Positions 51,268-57,626 of a stretch of 57,626 nt of DNA are shown here, in pieces; the stretch's first letter is position 1, and the number at the start of each line of letters is the position of its first letter. The stretch is from DAOPXV01 sp035352535 (lineage in GTDB: Bacteria; Muiribacteriota; UBA9980). The notes beneath the pieces were generated by a model. It was not told the origin of the DNA and did not search any database. It saw only the letters and a program-made list of their open reading frames with translations. Position numbers and translations under genes: made by a program. The DNA lies in assembly GCA_964545075.1 (NCBI GenBank), contig CAZJFS010000008.1:1-57626 (forward strand), written 5' to 3'.

Positions 51268-53154
51268 CTATTTGAAAATGACTATCTTGTCCAGGTTTAA
51301 TGTATAGTTCGTCGAATCCTGATTTTTGCCGGTGCATGTGAATCTGAATTTAATGGTCTGACCGTGATTCGTCGCGTCGTCGGCCACATTGAAGTTTATC
51401 GGGAATTTTATTATTTCGCGGTTATTCACCGAATAGCAATCGACCGGGCCGAACTTGTTTCCGGCGGCTTCTATTTGATAAATTCCGCAATCGACGCCTT
51501 TTTTTATCCAGACTTCGCATTTATAGGGGTTCGTCATCATAAATTCATTGAGTTCGAAATAATCGTTTACGGCGTCAACGTCTATTCCTGACAGCGGAAC
51601 GCCTCTTACCGATTCGCCGTTCGCGGGCGATATGGGCGAAAATTTAAGATAAGCGCCTTTCTGGTCGAGCTCGGCGTAATCGATGACGTTGACTTCCATG
51701 TCGAACGGCCTTGAAATAGCATTGACGCCCTTGGATATATCGCCGAGATATTCCTCGGCCTCGATGGTTTTATAAAGGACGTCGCTTATCACCTGAAGGC
51801 TGTTTGAAAGCGAGCTTTCATTGCCGCTTTCATCCGCGGCCGCTATCTTGAAATAATAAGAATTGCCGTAAGGGATCGTCATTACTACTGAATTAGTTGG
51901 CGTTTCGGTTGTCCGCGTGTATATGCCGTTTTCGATCGGCGATCTGAAGACTATATATTTTTTCGCGCCCGTAATGGCGTCCCAGTTGATCGTAAGCTTC
52001 GATTGCTGGTCTAATTTCGCGTAAAGGTTCTGGGGCGTCTCGAGATATGTCACCTTCGGTTCCGAGCTTACCGGTTTTGACATTATGGATTCGTTTCCGG
52101 AGATGTCGTATGTTGAAAGCACGTAAATATAGTACAGGTCGAGATTTATATTAAAATCGGTATATTTGGTGTCGGGCGGCATTATCTTTATGAGCGAGTA
52201 AGGTTCCGCTGAATTTTTATCCTTGCGGTATATTTTAACGCCGTGCATATCGAGGGTTTTGCCGTCGGCGTCTTTTTTAGGATTCTGCCACGTAAGATAA
52301 TTTTTGCCCTTTTGATACCATATTTCGATATTTGTAATCTGGCCCGGAGCCATTTCGTCTATTTTTCCGTATATCGAGAAATTTCCGTCCATATATTGAG
52401 AATAATTTCCGGACGTGTTTTTAGCTCTTATCCTGTAAAAATACGTGCCTTCGACAAGATTCGAATCGATGAATATGTTTTTATCCGCCGGTACCTTGGC
52501 AATGAGCTTCCACGTCGAGTTGTCCTGCTTGTGAGATTCTATCTCGTATTCGTCGATATCGTCGGCCGCTGAATTGTCGATATTTTCCGTCGGCGCGTCC
52601 CATGAAATTATGATTTCGCCCCGATCGTGCCCGGACATTATCTGGTTTCCGGGCGCGAAGAATATGTTCGACACCGGTTTCGGGATGCTTTTGCGTTCCG
52701 CCTGAATTATTACGAGCTGAACGTCGGTGTGTGGGCTTTCCCTGAGCATGTTATCGAAAGCCGAAACGGTGTATATGAATTTTTCGCCCTCTATAAGTTC
52801 GGTCGATTTATCGATGTAATAATGCTGATCGGTTCCGAGCGAGGCTATTTTCTTGTCTATCGCGGATTCTTTCCTGCGGTAGATATTATATCCGATGATA
52901 TTTTTCTTGGCGTTGTCTTCGGAGTTGACCGTGACGGGCTCCCAGTCCAGTATCACCTGAAATTGCTTTTCGCCGATCTTTTGAACGTCGATCGGAGTGA
53001 TGGCGTTCCATTTCGGGCTGTCGGGAACATATCCGTCGTCGACGAGCGCGGACGAGCCGGATTCAACGTTTGTAACTTTATTCTGGCATCCGGTCGAGGC
53101 CAGAACTAAAAAGAATATTAATAAAATTGAATATAATAATATTTTACTTTTCAT
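51268..53154 (-). CDS. Fibronectin type III lipoprotein
   Basis: 628 residues with lipobox LASTGC. Four FN3-like domains follow; examples are FQVILDWEPVTV with NIIGYNIYRRKE, GEIIISWDAPTENI with TYFYRIRAKNTSGNYS, and KLTINWDAITGAKKYIVF. The last 160 residues are a beta-rich domain reminiscent of carbohydrate-binding modules (EAEEYLGDISKGV; GIYQIEAAGNKFG). A cell-surface binding role is likely. ATG at 53154 is chosen because AGGCGG, overlapping the STAS stop codon, precedes it. Confidence 0.8.
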   Translation of the reverse strand: MKSKILLYSILLIFFLVLASTGCQNKVTNVESGSSALVDDGYVPDSPKWNAITPIDVQKIGEKQFQVILDWEPVTVNSEDNAKKNIIGYNIYRRKESAIDKKIASLGTDQHYYIDKSTELIEGEKFIYTVSAFDNMLRESPHTDVQLVIIQAERKSIPKPVSNIFFAPGNQIMSGHDRGEIIISWDAPTENIDNSAADDIDEYEIESHKQDNSTWKLIAKVPADKNIFIDSNLVEGTYFYRIRAKNTSGNYSQYMDGNFSIYGKIDEMAPGQITNIEIWYQKGKNYLTWQNPKKDADGKTLDMHGVKIYRKDKNSAEPYSLIKIMPPDTKYTDFNINLDLYYIYVLSTYDISGNESIMSKPVSSEPKVTYLETPQNLYAKLDQQSKLTINWDAITGAKKYIVFRSPIENGIYTRTTETPTNSVVMTIPYGNSYYFKIAAADESGNESSLSNSLQVISDVLYKTIEAEEYLGDISKGVNAISRPFDMEVNVIDYAELDQKGAYLKFSPISPANGESVRGVPLSGIDVDAVNDYFELNEFMMTNPYKCEVWIKKGVDCGIYQIEAAGNKFGPVDCYSVNNREIIKFPINFNVADDATNHGQTIKFRFTCTGKNQDSTNYTLNLDKIVIFK

Positions 53155-53162
53155 TTTTCCGC

Positions 53163-53537
53163 CTAAAATTTGCATGCTTCTTTAGGGTCTTCGAATATGC
53201 TGACGATGGAAGTGAGGTTTATAAGATTAAAAATCCCCGAAACGTAAGCGTTAAGTCCCGTTATGTGAAGCGCGCCGCCGATTTCTTTCAGATTTTTAAG
53301 CGTGCCTATGAAAAACCCCAGGCCTGACGAATCCATATAGTTCGAGCCTGAAAGATCGAAGACGAAATTTTTATTTTTGTCGTCGATGAGTTCTTTCGTT
53401 CTTTTTTTCATAGCCGTAACGGTCTTGACTGTAATATCGCCGAGAACGTTTACTTTCACATAATTTTTTTTCTTTTCGATATCGAGGTCGAATTTTTTCT
53501 CGGCCGGTGAGGCCGGAACTTTTGCCTTTTTATCCAT
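53163..53537 (-). CDS. STAS-domain anti-sigma factor antagonist-like protein
   Basis: 124 residues. NFVFDLSGSNYMDSSGLGFF contains the DSSGLG motif whose Ser is phosphorylated in SpoIIAA/RsbV proteins, followed by LKEIGGALHITGLN. The family switches partner kinases or sigma regulators, but no RsbW-like kinase lies nearby. GGAGG precedes the ATG. It sits between the ComFB gene and the FN3 lipoprotein in one minus-strand run. Confidence 0.88.
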   Translation of the reverse strand: MDKKAKVPASPAEKKFDLDIEKKKNYVKVNVLGDITVKTVTAMKKRTKELIDDKNKNFVFDLSGSNYMDSSGLGFFIGTLKNLKEIGGALHITGLNAYVSGIFNLINLTSIVSIFEDPKEACKF

Positions 53538-53562
53538 GCGGATGCCTCCAAAAATTTCAGAA

Positions 53563-53847
53563 TTATTGACGCGTAAGATTATGTTTCGATTTTTTGCTGA
53601 CCACGTCTACGGCTTTTACGCACTTCGTGGCGATGTCGATCTTAAGCCTGTCGTTGGTCATATTCTGGACCTCGCGGTAAATGCCGCCTTCAGCCGTCAC
53701 ATAAGAAACGACCGGCAGGCCGTTTATCGCGTGAGCCGCCATATCGTCAATGCATCTGTCGCATTTGCAGATATTCTCTTTATTTTTTGATACTATTTCG
53801 TGGATCTTGTGATATACGAGATCCTCAACGTAATTATAAATTGCCAT
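53563..53847 (-). CDS. ComFB-like protein
   Basis: 94 residues. NYVEDLVYHKIHEI, CKCDRCIDDMAAHAINGLP and VTAEGGIYREVQ follow the late-competence ComFB pattern, with a C-x2-C pair and conserved Asp/Asn-Leu-Pro region. ComFB homologues in cyanobacteria and others bind cyclic dinucleotides; here that is inference. It begins six bases after a GATAAT box with no ribosome binding site, suggesting a leaderless mRNA. STAS follows after 25 bases. Confidence 0.83.
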   Translation of the reverse strand: MAIYNYVEDLVYHKIHEIVSKNKENICKCDRCIDDMAAHAINGLPVVSYVTAEGGIYREVQNMTNDRLKIDIATKCVKAVDVVSKKSKHNLTRQ

Positions 53848-53940
53848 ACGAAAATTATCGGAATAATATCGATTTTATTTAATGCAGCCGCCTTTATTTT
53901 TTTGTTATGCGCGCGTGTTCTTAAGATTTTCCCGTTTAAA

Positions 53941-53969
53941 TTGTAATATATAGGTTAACATGATATAAT
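53941..53969 (+). promoter_or_regulatory. Promoter of the EamA transporter operon
   Basis: TTGTAA (53941-53946), 17-base spacer, TATAAT (53964-53969) with TGA extension. Leader of about 30 bases. Confidence 0.65.
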
Positions 53970-54006
53970 GAACGTTGAATTTTTTTAGAAAGCGGTGTTT
54001 TTTATT

Positions 54007-55074
54007 ATGAAACAACATTCAAACGTTATATACGCGATTGCCGCCTCTCTTCTCTTTGGACTCAGTACGCCTTTTTCAAAAATTTTATTGGGCGAAGTGA
54101 ATTCTTTCATGCTGGCCGGCCTTCTATATTTTGGTTCCGGCGCCGGCCTTCTGATATATATGGCCGTAAGATCGGCGATAGCGGCTAAAAATATTGAAAA
54201 GGAAGCGAATCTTTCGGCGCCCGATTATAAATGGCTCGCTGGCGTTACATTTTTTGGCGGATTTTTAGGTCCGGTACTTCTCTTATATGGGCTTAACAAT
54301 TCAACCGCATCCGCCGCCTCTCTTCTTTTAAATATGGAAGGCGTATTTACGGCGCTTATGGCATGGTTTGTTTTTAATGAAAATTTCGACAGGCGCATCG
54401 CCGCTGGAATGGCAGCTATAACCCTTGGCGGCGTGGCTCTTTCATGGGGCGGCACTCCCGATATGGCCGGCCTTCTGGGTCCCGTTTCAATCATGCTCGC
54501 ATGTTTTTGCTGGGCGATAGACAATAATTTGACGAAAAAAATATCCGCCGCCGACCCCTTCCAGATAGCTTCAATAAAAGGCCTGATTGCGGGCGGAACG
54601 AATCTTTTAATATCGTTTTTTGTTTTAAAGATAGGCTTTCCAGGAATGACCGCGATTATTTCGTCATGCGCCATAGGTTTTCTCGGATACGGATTGAGCA
54701 TAGCGCTTTTCGTGCTTTCGCTCCGCCACATAGGGACTTCCAGAACTGGCGCCTATTTTTCGCTTGCGCCTTTTTTCGGCGCCGCCGCTTCGATAGCCAT
54801 ATTCGGCGAGCCGGTCACGCTTTCTTTTTTTATCGCGCTTATTCTTATGGGGATCGGCGTATGGTGCCATCTTTCTGAAAGCCACGATCATGAACATTTT
54901 CACGAATTTATCGAACACGAGCACGCTCATTCTCATGACGATCTCCATCATGACCATGTTCACGAAGCCGAATGCGCGGCTGATGGAAAACACAGCCACA
55001 GGCATACCCACAAAGAAAAAGAACACAGCCATTTTCATTATCCTGATCTGCACCATCACCACGGCCATGTTTAA
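54007..55074 (+). CDS. EamA/DMT-superfamily transporter with His-rich C-terminal tail
   Basis: 355 residues. Two EamA repeats give ten membrane helices (AIAASLLFGLSTPFSKILLG; GFLGPVLLLYGLNNSTASAA; RTGAYFSLAPFFGAAASIAI). The last 65 residues contain about 24 His, as in ESHDHEHFHEFIEHEH and HSHRHTHKEKEHSHFH, so the tail should bind metal ions. DMT transporters move small metabolites; the tail may sense or buffer zinc or nickel (inference). ATG at 54007 preferred; GTG at 53995 possible. Confidence 0.88.
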   Translation: MKQHSNVIYAIAASLLFGLSTPFSKILLGEVNSFMLAGLLYFGSGAGLLIYMAVRSAIAAKNIEKEANLSAPDYKWLAGVTFFGGFLGPVLLLYGLNNSTASAASLLLNMEGVFTALMAWFVFNENFDRRIAAGMAAITLGGVALSWGGTPDMAGLLGPVSIMLACFCWAIDNNLTKKISAADPFQIASIKGLIAGGTNLLISFFVLKIGFPGMTAIISSCAIGFLGYGLSIALFVLSLRHIGTSRTGAYFSLAPFFGAAASIAIFGEPVTLSFFIALILMGIGVWCHLSESHDHEHFHEFIEHEHAHSHDDLHHDHVHEAECAADGKHSHRHTHKEKEHSHFHYPDLHHHHGHV

Positions 55075-55101
55075 AACATATAATTTTATGGAGGAACAAA
55101 A

Positions 55102-56016
55102 ATGGTTAGAAAAGTCGATCTGGAATCAGCGAAGCATACGGAAGTTTTCGCCAATCCCGCTCCGCTCGGGCTTATAGGTCTCGCTATCGCCTGCGCCGCG
55201 CTCACGCCGCTCGCGTTCGGATATGGCCTCGAACCGACCTTAATTAAGGCGACGTTTAAAACCGCCGGCATGTATGCTCTCTTATTTGGCGCGGGCTGCC
55301 AGTTTTTATGCGGCATGATGGAATACGCTAACAAAAATACCTACGGCGGAACGATATTCACCACTTTCGCCTTCAACTGGTTCTTCAATTACTGGGCATT
55401 TAATTCGACCGTCGACGGCGTGGTTCCGGATCATTATACTGTTCTTGCCGTGGAGGCTACGATGCTCGTGATATTTTCCGCGCTGACTTACGGGTTCGGT
55501 TTTTTCAGCTCGCTTTTATTTTATTTTCTTCTCGATATAGATATTTTATATGTCTTTAAAATTATAAAAGCGTTGTTCGGCATATCCACGCTTTTAAATA
55601 TTCCTATCGCCATATGTACGGTTATAATGGGCCTTCTGGCCCTCTGGATAGCCCTGGCCGCGCTCATTAATCCGGTCGCCGGCCGCCAGATATTTAAAAT
55701 GACCGGTCCGGTTTTCTTCGCGCCTAAAAAGAGCCTTTTTGATTTTTCCGTTCGCTACAACATTTTTGAAATTCTATATAATCACTGGAAGGAAAACGCT
55801 TATCAGGAAATGAAGTTCGCCGATCTTCAGTTAAAAGTGAAGGATAAGGCAGGTACGGACAATATAGTGCCGGAGCTTTTCTACCTTCAGGAATTCGGAT
55901 ATGTTGCGCTGAATTTCGACGTGTTCGAAAAGGAAAAAGTAATGAGCCTTCGCCTGAACGCTCACGGAATAGACCTATACGAACAGCTCATTTTGAAAAA
56001 ATATGAATGGAAATAA
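55102..56016 (+). CDS. AceTr (GPR1/FUN34/YaaH) family transporter with extra C-terminal domain
   Basis: 304 residues. The first 200 contain the signature ANPAPLGLIGLAIACAAL and six helices of the SatP/YaaH acetate-succinate channel family, with a terminal helix pair LALWIALAALINP. About 100 further residues (MKFADLQLKVKD, VPELFYLQEFGYVAL, VMSLRLNAHGIDLYEQLI) look like a winged-helix-type soluble domain not usual for the family. GGAGG lies six bases before the ATG. An HxlR gene follows by 18 bases. Confidence 0.82.
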   Translation: MVRKVDLESAKHTEVFANPAPLGLIGLAIACAALTPLAFGYGLEPTLIKATFKTAGMYALLFGAGCQFLCGMMEYANKNTYGGTIFTTFAFNWFFNYWAFNSTVDGVVPDHYTVLAVEATMLVIFSALTYGFGFFSSLLFYFLLDIDILYVFKIIKALFGISTLLNIPIAICTVIMGLLALWIALAALINPVAGRQIFKMTGPVFFAPKKSLFDFSVRYNIFEILYNHWKENAYQEMKFADLQLKVKDKAGTDNIVPELFYLQEFGYVALNFDVFEKEKVMSLRLNAHGIDLYEQLILKKYEWK

Positions 56017-56034
56017 ATAAAGGAGATTTACGGA

Positions 56035-56373
56035 GTGAAGATCAGAAAGGAATACACCTGCCCTTTAGAAATAGTTCACGATATTCTTAGAGGTAAATGG
56101 AAAACCGTTATTCTTTGGCAGTTAAAATATCGCGGGAAAGCTTCTTTATCTCAATTAGAGCAGGATATCAACGGAATAAGCCAAAAGATGTTATTGGAGC
56201 AATTAAGGGAGTTAAGAGAATTTGGCATAGTCGATAAAATAAATTTCGAGGGATATCCATTGAGGGTAGAATATTTTTTGACGGAAGATAAAGGCGAAAA
56301 AATATTGACGGCTTTAGAAATAATGCAGGAAGTGGGGCGGCAATATATAAAAGAGCTTCAAAAAAACAAATGA
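56035..56373 (+). CDS. HxlR-family transcriptional regulator
   Basis: 112 residues with the HxlR pattern: TCPLEIVHDILRGKWKTVIL (conserved Cys), LSQLEQDINGISQKMLLEQL recognition helix and YFLTEDKGEKIL wing. HxlR proteins often sense thiol-reactive compounds or aldehydes through the Cys. GTG start with AAAGGAGA upstream. A likely operator lies downstream at 56409-56447, before the metallo-beta-lactamase-fold gene. Confidence 0.92.
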   Translation: MKIRKEYTCPLEIVHDILRGKWKTVILWQLKYRGKASLSQLEQDINGISQKMLLEQLRELREFGIVDKINFEGYPLRVEYFLTEDKGEKILTALEIMQEVGRQYIKELQKNK

Positions 56374-56408
56374 ATAAATTTTTTTCGAAAACCCTTTATT
56401 GTTATACC

Positions 56409-56454
56409 CACTAAAAAGTATGTAATTTACAAGTTAATGCTTTAGTGCTAACAT
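56409..56454 (+). promoter_or_regulatory. Promoter with inverted-repeat operator for the MBL-fold gene
   Basis: TTTACA (56426-56431), 17-base spacer, TAACAT (56449-56454). CACTAAA (56409-56415) and TTTAGTG (56441-56447) form an inverted repeat that brackets the -35 box and reaches the -10 box, so a bound regulator, plausibly the adjacent HxlR protein, would control transcription. Confidence 0.5.
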
Positions 56455-56509
56455 AGTGACTGCGTAAAACCAAAATTAATTTTATAAGTAAAACCGGGAG
56501 GTATTTTTA

Positions 56510-57388
56510 ATGAAGAAAACGTTTTTTGCGGTAACTATGGCTTTATTGTTATTCGTTAGCGGCGCCGTGGCGATGGCTCAGGACCAGGCGTCCAAAGCTC
56601 CTAAACCGGCTGAAATAAAAAAAGAAGAAAAGAATAACGTAAAAATTCAGCTTATCAGAAACGCGACGATGAAAATTACTTATGCGGGGCAAACTATTCT
56701 TACCGATCCAATGTTCTCGGAAAAAGGCGCTATGGATCCATTCGTGGGAATTGCGCGAAATCCGACCGTTGAGCTGCCGATGAAAGTAAATGAGATATTA
56801 AACGGCGTTGATGGTGTTTTAGTTTCCCATGATCATCCCGATCATTTTGACAAGGCGGCGAGTGAAACGATTCCGAAAGATATGCTGATTTTATGTCAAC
56901 CCGGAGATGAAACAAAAAGGAAAAAAGAAGGGTTTAGCAATGTTGTTGCTGTCGAAGCGTCGCACATGTGGAAGAAAATTAAGATTTCCCGGACAGGCGG
57001 CAAGCACGGCAGCGGGAAAATACTTGAATTTATGGGTAAAGTGTCAGGATTTGTGCTTCAAGCCGATGGAGAGCCAACCGTCTATTGGGTAGGGGACAGC
57101 ATCTTGTGCGAAGAAGTGGAAAAAGCCATAGAAAAGTTTAATCCGGATATTATAATTACGCACTCGGGCGGGGCGACGATTCCGGGAAACCAACCTATAA
57201 TTATGGACGCCGCCCAGACTCTTAACGTGGTCAATGAGGCTTCAAAAGCCACGGTAGTAGCCATACACACGGAATCGTTGGATCACTGCACGGTTACGCG
57301 TAAAAATCTCCGCCAGCTTGCGGATAAAGCTGGCATATCAGCATCTAAATTAATCATACCAAACGACGGTGAAATAATTTCATTCTAA
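56510..57388 (+). CDS. Secreted UlaG-like metallo-beta-lactamase-fold hydrolase
   Basis: 292 residues with a signal peptide (cleavage near VAMAQ). NATMKITYAGQTILTDPMFS and VSHDHPDHFDKAA (HxHxDH zinc motif) fit the UlaG-like branch, followed by VYWVGDSILCE, IITHSGGAT and VVAIHTESLDHC. UlaG-type enzymes are lactonases or phosphodiesterases, but most act in the cytoplasm, so the secreted form is notable. GGGAGG precedes the ATG. Codon use is more mixed than in the surrounding genes. Confidence 0.87.
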   Translation: MKKTFFAVTMALLLFVSGAVAMAQDQASKAPKPAEIKKEEKNNVKIQLIRNATMKITYAGQTILTDPMFSEKGAMDPFVGIARNPTVELPMKVNEILNGVDGVLVSHDHPDHFDKAASETIPKDMLILCQPGDETKRKKEGFSNVVAVEASHMWKKIKISRTGGKHGSGKILEFMGKVSGFVLQADGEPTVYWVGDSILCEEVEKAIEKFNPDIIITHSGGATIPGNQPIIMDAAQTLNVVNEASKATVVAIHTESLDHCTVTRKNLRQLADKAGISASKLIIPNDGEIISF

Positions 57389-57446
57389 CAACTACTTGCT
57401 ATTTACGCTGATTTCAGGCTTATAATATCATTATATTTTAATAAAT

Positions 57447-57570
57447 AACAAAAAGTTTTTTCGGGAACGCGGTCGAAAATTCATCCTTGAATTTTCGCCG
57501 CTTCTCTCTCGCCGCCTCCTTGCCATCCGTGGCACCGGCGGCTCCGAGATATCCCGAAAAAACTTTTGTT
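57447..57570. repeat. Multi-hairpin inverted-repeat element with GGA loops
   Basis: Outer arms AACAAAAAGTTTTTTCGGGA (57447-57466) and TCCCGAAAAAACTTTTGTT (57552-57570) pair over 19 bases with one bulge. Inside are a perfect ten-pair hairpin (57474-57483 with 57488-57497) and a GCCA/TGGC hairpin (57522-57533). On the minus strand the loops read CAAGGATG and CACGGATG. It can terminate the MBL-fold gene. It may also be a dispersed repeat or a small RNA of the CsrA-binding type. Confidence 0.55.
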
Positions 57571-57626
57571 ATTTTCTGCTTTATCATAGTAAACTTGAAA
57601 CCATGACCGGTCACCATCAAATTTAT

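Noticed and set aside
57438..57620. A 60-codon minus-strand open frame at the right edge
   Set aside because: It lies across the inverted-repeat element; its sequence is explained by the hairpins, and no ribosome binding site precedes it.
1..57626. CRISPR arrays, insertion sequences, prophage, tRNA or rRNA genes
   Set aside because: No regularly spaced repeats, transposase or phage proteins, or cloverleaf sequences were seen in the gaps by eye; tRNAscan and an IS search were not run.

Overview
The window comes from a bacterial chromosome. The genes suggest an uncultivated lineage with two membranes. It encodes an LptD-type outer-membrane LPS assembly protein, a TolC/adaptor/RND tripartite pump, TatC, a DegP/HtrA protease, prepilin-like proteins and several lipoproteins. 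It also has RNase Y, ScpA/ScpB and a YtfJ/GerW homologue. The mix of low-GC and GC-rich codons, many TTG starts and the gene order do not let me name a phylum. No rRNA, tRNA, CRISPR array, insertion sequence or prophage is visible.

Layout. 1-2.7 kb: left-edge htrA (minus), then rpiB-upp and ndk (plus). 2.7-11 kb: an AT-rich NHL-propeller gene (minus), then a 1,920-residue Ig-like surface protein and a TPR lipoprotein (plus). 11.2-17.4 kb, minus strand: a heterodimeric ABC exporter pair, a tiny gene interrupted by an in-frame TGA (candidate selenoprotein), a DUF4382-like lipoprotein and a secreted protein. 17.5-29.2 kb, plus strand: rny, a zinc-cluster membrane protein, a CxxCxxCC protein, hisS, aspS, tpiA, a YtfJ homologue, a DHH-CBS-tRNA nucleotidyltransferase fusion and an M50 protease. 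29.2-38.7 kb, minus strand: AMMECR1, histidine kinase, scpB, scpA, two prepilin-like genes, a TPR protein, a propeller lipoprotein and lptD. 38.8-42 kb: a duplicated HEAT-repeat protein and a YigZ protein. 42.2-48.8 kb: a His/Cys-rich small protein heading a tripartite RND pump, probably for a metal. 48.9-53.9 kb, minus strand: histidine phosphatase, tatC, HAD acid phosphatase, FN3 lipoprotein, STAS and ComFB proteins. 54-57.4 kb, plus strand: EamA transporter with a His-rich tail, an acetate-transporter-like protein, an HxlR regulator and a secreted metallo-beta-lactamase-fold protein.

The most notable observation is at 14863-15024. A 53-codon gene has its own consensus promoter and a strong ribosome binding site. 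Its in-frame TGA falls where a small membrane-protein family that I recall as DUF6132 carries a conserved cysteine. Coding similarity continues on both sides of the TGA, so this looks like a very small unannotated selenoprotein.

Two regulatory themes recur. Several genes (the ABC exporter at 14800, tatC, the His-rich gene at 42225, and less clearly the YigZ and ComFB genes) have a -10 box only 6-9 bases before the start codon, which predicts leaderless mRNAs. Others have long structured leaders, including rny, whose predicted transcript begins inside a long hairpin. At the right edge a multi-hairpin element shows CA-NGGA-TG loops resembling CsrA/RsmA binding sites. All positions were read by eye and no database search was run.
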